A stretch of 64,000 nucleotides of DNA from contig JAAOMT010000034.1 in the NCBI GenBank assembly GCA_016748015.1, positions 210,277 through 274,276 of the forward strand. The letters are read 5' to 3'. A program made the position numbers and the translations under genes. A model generated the notes under the pieces. That model had not been told where the DNA came from, made no database searches, and was given only the letters and a program-made list of their open reading frames with translations. Source of the DNA: Geosiphon pyriformis. Its lineage: Eukaryota > Glomeromycota > Glomeromycetes > Archaeosporales > Geosiphonaceae. Shown here piece by piece: positions 35,616 to 46,799 of this stretch (the first letter of the stretch is position 1; every line of letters begins with the position of its first letter).

Positions 35616-35685
35616 ATGAGTATTGCTCAAGAAATCATAACACATTGCTCGAAAATGTGAGCGATCTTGTAGAACATCAATTATG

Positions 35686-35693
35686 TATATATA
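35686..35693 (+). promoter_or_regulatory. TATA-like box in the 5' LTR of A
   Basis: The context ATTATGTATATATAGC is preserved at 55147 in the 3' LTR and, in reverse complement, in the C LTRs. It is a likely core promoter at the end of U3. Confidence 0.5.
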
Positions 35694-36300
35694 GCGGTAG
35701 CATTAGAGATAAAAAAAGCAGAATCTTTTAGTTAGAAATCTTCTATCCACAAATATTAAATAAATAAATCATCTACTATCCAAATTTACTCTTCACTATT
35801 AACACTTCATGTTGATAGTAATTAATACTTAACTATGCTGGAACAATAGCTCTTGATTACAGCTATTGACAAGATACTAATTTGCATATTGCCTTGGCTT
35901 CTTTTTTTATTTCCTTTTATTTTTCTTTTGTTCTTTGATTTTTTTTATTGAATACTAACTGATTAAGGATTAAAGTACTAAGTAATTGACATCATGGATA
36001 GCCTGGTAAAAGACCCAAAAATAAGGATAAAATTATATATATATTATCAAATAGCTTATCAGAAGAGCATGAATGCCAGAATAAATCCAGCCACCAAGCT
36101 GAGAAAGAAATTGGGAAAACAACTTAAAAATACAACCACCATCAATCTTAAAAGATCTCTGTCTATTATACAAAAGACTTAACTCTAAAAATCTTCAGAT
36201 ACAACTAACATACCAGTATTATCAGCATCGTCAAGATATTGAGCACCAAGTTACAGATTTGTTATTTAATTTGAAACCCCAAATAATCATCTGTAACATT

Positions 36301-36318
36301 TGGTGCTCTCTGTGAGGT
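36301..36318 (+). other. Primer-binding site of element A
   Basis: TGGTGCTCTCTGTGAGGT begins two bases after the LTR end. Element C has TGGTGCTTCCTGTGAGGT in the same place, and element B shares the first ten bases. The tRNA is not assigned. Confidence 0.65.
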
Positions 36319-36360
36319 ATAATCCTACAGAAAACCAGCACCATTAACAATCATCCAAAA

Positions 36361-38470
36361 GTGGCAGAATCAGAAATCATAGGAACAAACCATTTAGAAT
36401 TCGCCAAATCTTTATTTCAACAGTACAGTCAACAATTAGGATTGAACAATAATCATTTCCCAGCAGAATTAGTCTTTAACTTCTACGTCAACAATAAAAT
36501 CACAGAGTGCTTAAGAGGAACAGTTAACATTGAAGCAGCAAGGGAAAACTTCTATACAGAATTATTTCAACATACCAGCTTATCAAAAAACTACAGTTTT
36601 GTATCAATTATTAGGGAAATTAATCAAACTATTGAAAAGTATACACAACAACAATTCTCCATTACCTATGCAGATAAAGGCAAAGAAAGATTGCAAACCC
36701 CAGCAGTAACACTAAAACAAATCCAACCACCCAATTGGAAGAAAACTCGAGTTGAATTACCCACCAATCCATCATACCATTATATGTCTGAAAGCACCAT
36801 CAACATTTCATTAACAGACGCATCTACATCAAACGTGACATCAACCTTTGAATGCTTCCCATTTCAAAGTAAACAATGAAAAGCAGAGTGATTAGGACCA
36901 TACAGTGATTACTTTAAAGGATTTAAATTATAATTGCCAATGCTATCAGGATTCCGATCACTGCTACCACAGCCAGATTTCGGAACTGTGAGTTCTTAGG
37001 AATTAACAGAATCAGAAGAAAAACAGGAAAAAAAAAAAGAATCTGAAGATCAAGAATTTACTTACCAGAACCCGATCCCAGAAAACCCAGAAATTGAAAC
37101 TCCAAATTTTTAAATGCAGCACAATCAGAACAATCGAAACCCCAACATTAATAATCAACAACACTTATCTCCAATAATTATGATCAATCCACCTCCAGCT
37201 CCACCAATTGATGAATGGCAACAACAGCCACTTCAATTACCTTAACTACCACAGCAACCACTTCTACTGTCACAACAACAACAATTTCAACAACCCAACT
37301 TAGATCCAATGGCATATGTATCAATAGCCAAACTAGAAAAATTCACTAGTGAAAAAGATGATGCCTAAGTATGGTTAAATGATGTGGAGAAAGCCATTGC
37401 AGCTAATGGCTAGAATGATGCCAGAGCCATGCAAGCCATTCCATATTTTCTTCAGGATACTGCCAATTCATGGTACCAAAGTCTGGTCAACAAACCCCAA
37501 GATTTCAATGCATTTAAAATAGAGTTCTTAAGATACTTCAGCAACAATAACAGCATTAACAAGCTAGTAAATATCTTTACGATCATCAAACAAGGAGAAA
37601 ATAAAGCAGTCACTATCTACTTAGGATGCTTCCACAGGAATCTGCACCAGATCCAAGCCATCAACCCCAATTATTTCACAGTAGTCCAGATTCTAAATCA
37701 GTTTATTCGTGGATTATGCAGTAGCATCCTGCAACACATACATTCAATACATCTCATCGATCTACAAGCAGCCATCACAAATGCCAGAGATTTTGAAGCC
37801 GCTGAACTCAAAACTAACCATGTTCAAGCCATTAATCTAGTAATGAATGGATCATTTGAATTGGATTCCAAACTAAAACAATTTAATGATTCCATCAATC
37901 AGAAATTAGAGAAATACTTAGTTGACAATCATGCAATTTATCAACCACTACAATGATGCAATAATTCCGAAAACACGAATTATTTCCAGAATCAGTCACA
38001 TCCATCATCATTAACCAATCAACAATGGCAACAAGAAACATATGTTTGCCACTATTGTGGTAAACAAGGACACCTACAAATCAATTGCTGCTATTGTTTA
38101 AATAACCAATAATCGGAAAATCAATATCGAAACTCTGATCGCTGGTTTCAAATTCCAAATAATCCACCAAACTCTGAACCATATCATCAGAATTACTTAC
38201 CTATGATGCAACAGACATCTTATCAACCATCATTATATTAAATGCTGATTTATCAACTAATGACACCAGTAATTTATCAGCCACAACCACAATCCATTTA
38301 TTAGCTACAGCCTCAGGTAATATATCAGTCCCAACAAATTCAAACACCACCACAAAACTTATCTCAAAATGGAATCCAAAAGCCAAGATTGACCCAACAA
38401 AACTGGAGATCATCAATGATAGTTCACCAACTGATCCTCAGTTCTTCCACACAACCAGGAAGATCTTGAC
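36361..38470 (+). pseudogene. Element A gag
   Basis: The N-terminal domain is open from 36361 to 36879 (AESEIIGTNHLEFAKSLFQQ), a proline/glutamine-rich linker follows, then the capsid-like region 37429-37956 (AIPYFLQDTANSWYQSLVNK). The nucleocapsid knuckle CHYCGKQGHLQINC is near 38048-38089. The first codon is GTG in the context CCAAAAGTGGCA. The frame is open upstream only to a TGA in the primer-binding site and contains no ATG. A TGA at 37957-37959 lies between capsid and knuckle, at the same codon as in element C. Other stops come from CAA/CAG and TGG. Confidence 0.85.
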
Positions 38471-38679
38471 AATAGAATTTGGGCACCAGGTACACCCAAA
38501 ACCCGAATTCCCAGAACTATTTAAGTTTTCTGGTTACTTCAGAAGATGCCACTTTGAACAAACCGGAACCAAATCAACCAGCAAAACCTATCCACAACAT
38601 TCCACCAGCAACTATCACCAAAGACGAATCTTTAGCTGCCATCTTTTTCTTTGAACTTAAGGAAACCACAACAGTACTA

Positions 38680-39440
38680 CTGTTTAGTGGGGCCACTCTA
38701 GAAAAAAAAACCATCATAGCTATGTACACTGATGCCAAAGTTGATGGTTAGTTCATCAAACTGATCTTGGACAGTGGATCAGCTGGCAGCATTATCACAA
38801 GACAACTCATAGACCAATTAGGTCGCTGGGTTGATCGAGCTGTCAGTGCATACATTATCATAGTTGATGAAGCAACCAAAACTCCAATTGGTGAAATTGA
38901 TAACTTCTTGATTAAGATCAATGGCATTATGATACTCATCAAAGTCTTTGTAATAAAAGCCACTCAGTACCAAGTGCTAGTTGGTAATGACTGGCTCACC
39001 AAAACAAATGCCATCCTTGATTAGACCACTCAAAAGTTGCAGCTCAGCCAGAACAGCCAACACATGAGGGTACTAGCAATGTGTGGCTATTTCAAACCCA
39101 GCAGTGTTATGCCAGTCCCACTAATTGAGTTTAAGGAAGAGAAAAGAAAACCAACATGAGAGACATATCAAGTCTTGTGGGCCAATGAAGACCACAACAA
39201 GCTGCTGCCAATACTATCATGGAACAACAATGGAAAGGGAAAACAAAAAGAAGAACTTACCTGGGAGACTGATGATCTGACCTAGACCGACAATGATGAA
39301 AATGAACTAACACCAAACTGGGAATGGAAAGAAAAAAACAATAAAGGAAAAGAAAAAGAAAAAGAAACAACAACCACCAACACCACTTTTTCTAACTCCT
39401 ACACTTACACTACACCACCACAATCCACCTATCATTAACC
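38680..39440 (+). pseudogene. Element A aspartic protease
   Basis: The active site LILDSGSAGSIITRQLIDQL begins near 38761, with an intact Asp-Ser-Gly triad. Downstream is QVLVGNDWLTKTNAILD (open frame 38767-39024), where the next codon, Trp in element C, is TAG. A charged Lys/Glu/Thr-rich linker leads to the cysteine module. It is in frame with gag. The enzyme would process the polyprotein. Confidence 0.85.
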
Positions 39441-40090
39441 AAAACTTATATGCATCAATTGTGGCAAGAAATTGTTGTTAATGAGCGCATGCTGTAGTAA
39501 CGACAAGGAATATACAACAGCGACCAAATTCTATCGCTGCGCATGTGTTATAGAAAGGTTTGGATGACCAAAAAGGCAAGAAAAATGGGACAACCAACCT
39601 TGTCTCACTTGTGAAGAAACTTTCTTGGATGAAGGAATGTGAAATGATATTTTAGGGCAAGGAGGAATGTGCAATGAATCATGCCAATATACAATTCTAA
39701 TCAGCGACTGGATAAGGAAAGAGACACCAATAGAAACAGCCTAAAAAAGAGCAATACAATGATTGGACAGTTGTCCACATAACAATGATGAGATCTGGCA
39801 AATAGCATTCACAAAAATAGAAGGAGCAACATCCGAAGAAATTAAAGAGATCAAAAACAACCCACCAGAATCTATAGAACTCGACTGGGACAAAGAACCA
39901 GCCATAAATTTTCTAGAACCAGAAAAATTTCATGAACACTATTAAACTTTGGCATCCACAAAAAAAGAACAGGAAGAGCATTTAGCACAGTTAAACACTC
40001 AACTATGTGACTACTGTTTGATTCCATGTGACTTTTAATATTGTAATGAGTGTGACTTCATTTACAATCCACTACTGCACATGATCTACA
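39440..40090 (+). pseudogene. Element A cysteine-rich module
   Basis: Clusters in order: PKLICINCGKKLLLMSACC near 39442-39500, CACVIERFG near 39540, NQPCLTCEETFLDEGM near 39590-39640, CNESCQYTILISDW near 39672-39710, helical segment 39763-39945, then LCDYCLIPCDF and YCNECDFIYNP near 40005-40070. An acidic motif MIYTIPEEEEPISSC follows at 40081. It is the same module as in B, C and E and in frame with gag and protease. Probable zinc binding; function unknown. Confidence 0.68.
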
Positions 40091-40309
40091 CGATTCCAGA
40101 AGAAGAAGAACCAATCAGCAGCTGTGCATCAGAATCGGAATTGATGTTCAATCCTGATTTAAACTCTGACAATAACGACAATGAAAACAATGGTTCCAGC
40201 TCTGCTCAAAATAGCAACAAAAATTACGATGATTTAAACTTTGATTCAAACTCCGAAACATTTATTGCACTTCCTGATCTCTTCAAGGAACAGAAACTTA
40301 AATGGTATA

Positions 40310-40760
40310 GTGATAATAATGAAAATATTATGCCAAAACGTGCACATAATACCAATACAGAGTTTGATTTGAGATATCTGGAAAAAGAAGCCATCAAATT
40401 AAAACCAAATTTGCACACATGTATTGATCTCAAAATAGCTCTGAAAATTTTAGCAACAACCATGGTCCAATTAGCATCTAAAAGTAGTTTAGCAAAAAAA
40501 AAATCAACATCAGAGGAGGAATAATTGATGCAGAATACATAGAAAATATCATTATCATGCTACAAAATAACTTAGAAAAGACCTATATTATAGAACCAAA
40601 TGAAAAAATAGCACAGACAATATTCTTACCTCTGGTGAAGATAGCTCAATTAGTTTCAATGGAAAAGAGAGAAAAATTAGGTATAACAGCAAGAGGGATA
40701 TAGGGATTTGGATCAATGAGTAGAATAGATATACCAGTTAATATGGCAGAGAAAAAAATT
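40310..40760 (+). pseudogene. Element A dUTPase domain
   Basis: Motif 1 reads NTEFDLRYL and motif 2 ASKSSLA, both in the open frame 40081-40524. A frameshift in the A-run near 40493-40503 moves the rest to another frame: GGIIDAEYIENI (motif 3), NEKIAQTIFLPL (motif 4), ARGI-stop-GFGSMSRID (motif 5). Relative to element C, this copy has lost the frame but keeps the motif order. A linker domain follows to about 41280. Confidence 0.82.
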
Positions 40761-41279
40761 ATTGACAAAGAAAAAATTATCTCAATCCATCAAACAATTT
40801 CTATTCTACCATATGACCAGTATATGTTAGCCATAAAAAGGAAAGTAAAGAATCAAGCTCAATTGTTTAAAGCAGAAGCCACTATTTGTGAATCAAGGGA
40901 GATTGAACTCACTAATCTTTATATATCAGCCAAAAGCCCTAAAAATATCAAAATTTCTATCTACAATACAACTGAAAGTGTCATCAAAATACCAAAGAGA
41001 ACTATCATTAAATATTTAACCACCAAAGTTGAAAATCAACCACCAAACCACATTCCAGATTTTTCACAGCTTTGTAGATATGTGGATATGTAAATATGTA
41101 AATATGTAGACATTACATGACAAACCATCTATGGAAGAAGTAAATGTTATCTGCTCCAACCAGAACAATTGGAACAGATGAACATGAAGAATTTAGATCC
41201 ACTTCAACAGATGCAACTAAAAATGTTACTTAAAAATTTTAATGACATTTTTGCCAGTGAAAATGAATTTGGCTGCACC

Positions 41280-42560
41280 AACATCATCCAGCATCAAATC
41301 AAGACTGGAAATACAATGTTAATTAAACAACGAGCATACAGAGTACCAGCTAGCCATGAGATCATTTATTAGGAAATCAACCAAATGCTTGACAATGGGC
41401 TAATTTAGCCATCAATGAGTCTATAGTTGTCATCAGTAATACTAGTCCATAAAAAAAATAGAAAATTTATTTTTCTGTAGACTACCAAAAACTGAATGGA
41501 GTAACAAAAAATGATAGCTATCCAACTCCAAAGATCCAAGAACTATTCGATGCTTTTGGAGGAAATAAATGGTTCTTAACACTAGATTTAGATAGTGGTT
41601 ACTGACAAGTAGCTATGGATCCAGCCGACAAAGAAAAAACAGCATTTACCACAAGAGAAGGAAATTTTGAGTTTGAAGTCATACCATTTGGCTTGATAAA
41701 TGCTCCAGCAACATTCCAATGGCTTATGGAAATTGTCTATACTGGATTAGTATGAGAATCAGTAGTTATATACTTGGATGATACCAATGTGTTCTCAAAA
41801 ACATTTGATGATTATCTGCACTATCTCTAACAAGTGTTTGAAAGATTAAAAAGAGTTAGATTAAAACTAAATGCAACCAAATGTTTCTTTGGAAAAACTG
41901 AACTCAAGTTTTTGGGACATGTAGTGAGCAAAGATGGAATCAAAATAGATCCAGACAAAATCGAAGTAGTTAAGAACTTTCCAGTACCAACCAACTTGAC
42001 AGAACTAAGAGCATTTTTAGGTTTCACAGGCTATTATTGCCATTTTATCAAAGACTTTTCAAAATTGGCTCAGCCACTTCATCATCTACAGACCAAGAAT
42101 GTAAAGTATGAATAGACTGAAGCTCAACAAAAAGTGTTTGACACATTAAGAAGAAAGCTTATCCAAGCTCTAGTATTGATGTATCCAGATCACAGCAAAC
42201 CATTTATAATTACCACTGATGCATTAGGTCAAGCATTGGGAGCAGTACTATCACAGAAAAGATCAGATAAAAGAGAACATTCAGGAGCTTACACCAGTAG
42301 AAGCTTAAGTCCAGCTAAGAAGAACTATGGAACTCCAGCACTAAAACACTTAGCTATCTATTGGACTGTCATCAAATGGAAGGAATACTTGAGTCAAAAG
42401 TTTGAAGTGTACACTGATCACAAAGGATTGACTTCAATCCAGAAACAAAAATTTGCAGACAATTACCATGCCAGATGGAAAATAGAACTTTTACTATTTA
42501 ATTATACAGTACATTATAAAAAGGGAAAAGACAATGGAAATGCCAACGGATTGTCATGAA
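41280..42560 (+). pseudogene. Element A reverse transcriptase and RNase H
   Basis: RT begins after HQIKTGNTMLIKQRAYRVP. It shows KIQELFDAFGGNKW, ATFQWLMEIVYTGL, and an intact catalytic box VVIYLDDTNVFSKTF near 41762-41806. The open frame 41834-42115 covers RLKLNATKCFFGKTELKFLG. RNase H is open at 42134-42559 with IITTDALGQALGAVLSQ (first Asp), LKHLAIYW (Glu position) and VYTDHKGL (third Asp). A few TAG/TGA codons and one or two frameshifts break it. Confidence 0.9.
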
Positions 42561-42779
42561 TGAGACAAATCTAAAAACATTTCAACCCAAAAATATAACA
42601 AAAGATGAACACACAAAAATACCAACAACTTTAGCATTATATAAATACTCAACTGTTCAAGGAGAAATTATCTCAAAAGGAACAAAACAACATAAAACAA
42701 CAATCAAAATATTTTATCAATTATCAAAATATACTCTACTGAAAGAACAGAAGAAATTCAAATCAACCAATCAGAGTAA

Positions 42780-43755
42780 TTACAGAACCAGAGAAAGAGA
42801 CAATATTATTTAACATGTACTCAGATCCAACAGCAGGACATTTTCATAAAGAAGCAACCATAGAAAAAACCAGAAAAAGATATTATTGGTCATTAATGTA
42901 TTCAAACATTATCTAATATGTTCAAAATTGTAATGCTTGTTAAAAAAGAGAAGAAACAAGACCAAGTGAACCATTAAGACCAATCAAAGTGGAACAACCA
43001 TTCAATCACATTGGAATTGACTTAGTCAGACCATTAACAATCACCAGTAAAGGCAACAAATATATTGCAGTAGCCATAGACTATCTCACAAAATAGCCAG
43101 AAACAAAAGCCATTCAAAAAGCAGATGCAGAATTTATTGCCGAATTCATCTATTAAGATTTAATATGTTAACACAGATGTCCAAAAGAACTACTATCAGA
43201 TCAAGGAACTCATTTTGTAAATAAAACATTAACAGAATTAAGTCAGAGATTTGGAATAAAAAGACCACTATTGTCACCATATCATCTACAAACAAATGGA
43301 CTAGTCAAAAGGTTTAACAGAACACTGTGTAAAGCAATCGCCAAAATCAGTCAAGAAAACCAAAATGAATGGAATTTGTTTATACCATCAGTATTATTTG
43401 CTTATTGGACAATGAGACAAAATACTACACAAGCAACACCATTTGAATTGGTATATGGTAGGACAGCAACATTACCAGTTAAGAGAGAAATCAGCACATA
43501 TCCAACAGAACCAATAACAGAAGCTAATTTCCAAGAAACATTGTTGAGAAGAATATATGACCTAATGGAAACATTAGAAAACAGATGACAAAAAGCAGCT
43601 AATAATATTCAAAAGTCTCAAGAAAAGCAAAAAGAATGACACGATAACCAATTACCAGATAAACCAGTTGAATTCAAGATTGGAAACAAAGTACTTCTAC
43701 ATTGTACCAAAGCAGAAAAACAATGGAGTAGAAAATTTGATTCCAAATGGGACAG
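42780..43755 (+). pseudogene. Element A integrase, 5' part
   Basis: The N-terminal zinc region reads AGHFHKEATIEKTRKRYYW, then VQNCNAC, near 42835-42945. Core motifs are GIDLVRPLTIT (first Asp, near 43014), LLSDQGTHFVNK (second Asp, near 43192-43225) and NGLVKRFNRTLC (near 43300-43330), where the expected catalytic Glu is Lys. The open frame 43271-43588 covers VLFAYWTMRQNTTQATPFEL. The gene is cut at 43755 inside KWD by element C and resumes at 53930. Confidence 0.85.
43752..43755. repeat. Left target-site duplication of element C
   Basis: ACAG directly before the C LTR. Its partner, ATAG at 53930-53933, differs by a C-to-T change. One copy restores TGG GAC AGA CCA TTT of the integrase. Confidence 0.8.
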
Positions 43756-44632
43756 TGTTACAGGTGATTATTTCTGCTGTTGAATTAAATAACAAACCCA
43801 TAACTTGGTGCTCAAAAGCTACTTCCATGGATGAGGTTCTGCAAGAGTTATATCTGAAGATTTTGATGGAGTCCTTTGTATAATAGACAGAGATTCAATA
43901 GTATCAATAATAGATGTATCTTTTCAAGAGTTTTCTCAATTTCTTTCTTAGCGTGGTGGCTGAATTTAGTCTGGCAGTTGTGCTCTTCTGGTAAGCTATC
44001 TGATAATATATAAAATCCTACTCTTATTTCTGGGTCTTTTACCAGGCTATTCTTGACATTAATAACTCAATGCTTAATCCTTTAATCAATTAGTATACAA
44101 CAACAAAATCAAAAAAAGAAAGAAAATAAAATAAAAAAAATAAAAATAAAGAAAATAGAGAAAATAAACCAAGGCAATTTGGTATGTTAATATCTCATCA
44201 ATAGCCGTAATCAAAAACTATTGTTCCAGTGTGATTAAGTATCAATTATTATTAACATGAAGTGTTGATAGTAGAGAGTGAATTGAGATATGGAATAATT
44301 ATTTATTTGATGGTTGGGAACTGGAATGTTTCTTAGATTAAATCTAACTGAAAGGTCTGTCTTTTTAGCTTCTAATCCTACTGCTATATACATAATAAGA
44401 TTCCTCAATTCCTTAATTCTTTATAACAAGAATTCTGAAATTTCTGGAATTCTATGATTCCTTTGAAAGGAATTCTGGAATTCTGGAATCCTGCGATTCC
44501 TTGTCGGGGAATCTTGAAATTCTTGGAATCCTGCAATTTTTGAGAGAAATCCTAGAATTCCACATTTACTACACCTACTTCTGATTGACTACTAATTATG
44601 CTAATATATTTCCTATATTTCTATGAGTAACA
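43756..44632 (-). repeat. 3' LTR of element C
   Basis: TGTTACAGGTGA to ATGAGTAACA, 877 bp. The U3 contains repeated GGAATTCTGGAATCCTGCG-like units at about 44450-44560. The first 360 bp compared with 53050 show 28 transitions and no transversion. Confidence 0.96.
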
Positions 44633-44653
44633 TTATTCTCTCCTTTTAATATT
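44633..44653 (-). other. Polypurine tract of element C
   Basis: The minus strand reads AATATTAAAAGGAGAGAATAA directly before the 3' LTR. The A and G elements have the same tract with transitions. Confidence 0.72.
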
Positions 44654-45275
44654 GAGCTCCATCAAAATCCAACTCATTTAATTCCCTCTCCTGAAGTATT
44701 TCCTGGATTTCATTTTCGAGAATTACTTGTGTTATTTGGGTCTGTAATTCTCTAAATTGAGCATTGGTGATCTTTCCCAATTGATTACTGGTAATCATAT
44801 CCATTGTTTTGTTAAGTAATATTTCTGGTTTATCCTAAAATGCTGTGTGTATTCAGTATATAGCTTGGGCCTGTGTAGATAAGTTGTTCTTTCCTACAAA
44901 ATGTTCTAATTGTTGTAGTATTCTTTTGTTGAATAATTGCTTTGTTTTATCCATATATAGATTCTGGATATTTACGTGTTGTCCCAAGTAAAAATAACAA
45001 TAGTTTTGTGGAAATTGTTGTATCCACCAAGTCTAAGTTTCTCTGGTAAGTTCTTGGTATAATTTGACTATTTGTTGTTTTTTCATGGCCAATTTTATCT
45101 TAGTCATGATCTTGTCGACCACATTTTCAAGTCTTTTCTGTGCTTTGTTTTGTGGTATCTTTGCTGTATTTTTGTAATGAATGGTTTGTTGATTGATGGT
45201 AATTTCCATCTCCTGGTGTTGGATTAATTGAAAAATTTGTTGGGCTAGTGAATGGATATTGTTCGTAATTTTCAT
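44646..45275 (-). pseudogene. Element C ORF3, post-integrase open reading frame
   Basis: ATG at 45275 (MKITNNIHSLAQQIFQLIQ) to TAA at 44648-44646, 630 nt with a few in-frame stops. Its counterpart in element A (54220-54855) starts at the homologous ATG and has nearly the same length. Conserved parts are IAQQxFQ, NNQTIxYxN, a middle YxLGxxxNIQxLYxxK and the end LGKITNAQFRELQTQIT. It is rich in Gln, Asn, Lys and Ile, with no signal peptide or membrane segment, so it is not an envelope gene. The stop lies in the polypurine tract. Function unknown. Confidence 0.65.
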
Positions 45276-45499
45276 TTTCCTGATCTTTTCTGTCACGTCA
45301 ACCATGTTCTTATATATTCTTTTGTTGATCAATTGGACATGTTGTTGTCAATAATAATAATTGGTTCCAGATCTCATGGAATCTCATCTGGTTGGACTAG
45401 TATTTTCTGTACTCCTAATTGTGGAATATTACTGGTAGATGATGATGCTATTTGGTGGTATGGTTTCAGTCAATCTCCATGTGCTGCTTTGGTCAAGAT

Positions 45500-46480
45500 T
45501 TTGTTATTCAATCTTAATTTGTAAGCTCCATTTCCTAGAATTTCTTCTATGTGAAATAGTCCGTCCCATTTGGGGTCAAATTTTCCACTCCATTGTTTTT
45601 TTGCTTTGGTACGATATAGTAGTACTTTGTCTCTAATCCTGAATTCAACTGGTTTATCTGGTAGTTGGTTATCATGTCTTTCTTTTTGTTTCTCTTGTGA
45701 CTTTTGTATGTTATCAGCTGTTTTTTGTCATTTGTTTTCTAATGTTTCTATTAAGTTATATGTTTTTCTCAACAATGTATTTTTGAAATTTTCTTTTGTT
45801 ATTGGTCCAGTTGGGTATGTACTAACTTCTATTTCCACTGGTAGTGTTACTGTTCTATCATATACTAATTCAAATGGTGTTGCTTGTGTAGTATCTTGCT
45901 TCATTGTCCGATAAGCAAATAGTACTGATGGTATTAACAAATTCCAATCGTTCTGGTTTTCTTGGCTGAGTTTAGCTATTGCTTCACACAATGTTCTGTT
46001 GAATCTTTCGACTAATCCATTGGTTTGTGGATGGTATGGTGATGATAGTGGTCTCTTAATTCCGAATCTTTGGCTCAATTTTGTTAATTTTTGTTTACAA
46101 AATGAGTTCCTTGGTCTGATAATAATTCTTTTAGACATCTATGTCGACAAATCAAATCCTGATGAACAAATTTGGCAACGGATTCTGCATCCGCTCTTTG
46201 AATTGCTTTTGCCTCTGGCCATTTAGTGAGATAGTCCATGGCTACTGCTATGTACCTGTTTCCTCTGCTGGTGATTGTTAATGGTCTGACTAGATCAATT
46301 CCAACATGGTCGAATGGTTGTCCTACTTTGATTGGTCTTAATGGTTTACTGGATTTCATACCTCCTCTTCACTGACAAGCATCACAATTTTGAACATATT
46401 GGATGATGTCTGGATACATTGATAGCCAATAGTATTTTTTTCTGGTTCTTTTCATGGTTGCTTCTTTGTGAAAATGTCCT
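45500..46480 (-). pseudogene. Element C integrase
   Basis: Zinc region AGHFHKEATMKRTRKKYYW and YVQNCDACQ near 46380-46490. The core has GIDLVRPLTITSRGNRYIAV (first Asp) and LLSDQGTHFVNKN (second Asp) in the frame 46359-46084. After a frameshift near 46090-46130, NGLVERFNRTL supplies the catalytic Glu in the frame 46138-45728, so all three residues remain. The C-terminal segment QWSGKFDPKWDGLFHIEEIL lies at about 45530-45610. A TGA replaces Arg in HGDxLKPY at the same codon as in element A. Confidence 0.88.
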
Positions 46481-46799
46481 GCTGTTGGATTTGAGTTCAT
46501 GTTGAATAATATTGTCTCTTTTTCTGGCTCTGTAATTACTTTGATTGGCTGATCTGGATCCCTTCTATTTTTCTGATAAAGTATATTTTGGTGAGTGATA
46601 AAATATTTTGATTGTTGTTTAATACTCTTTCATTCTGTTTGAAATAAATTTTTCTTAAACTGTCAAGTGTTTATATAATGTTAGAGTTGTTAATATTTTT
46701 GTATGTTCATCTTTTGTTATTTTTTTTTAGTATTGTTCTGGTTTTGTTATATTTTTTGGGTTGAAATGTTCTTAGATTTGTCTTATTTGCGACAAACCA

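Larger units (their letters stand above)
34571..36298 (+). repeat. 5' LTR of element A, interrupted by D
   Basis: Starts TGTTATTCATAA and ends ATCTGTAACA. After removal of D and one duplication it is about 850 bp. It matches the 3' LTR at 54869. The first 170 bp differ from that LTR only by transitions as read by eye. The U3 holds CACATTGCTCAGCAATGTG-type inverted repeats. Confidence 0.92.
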
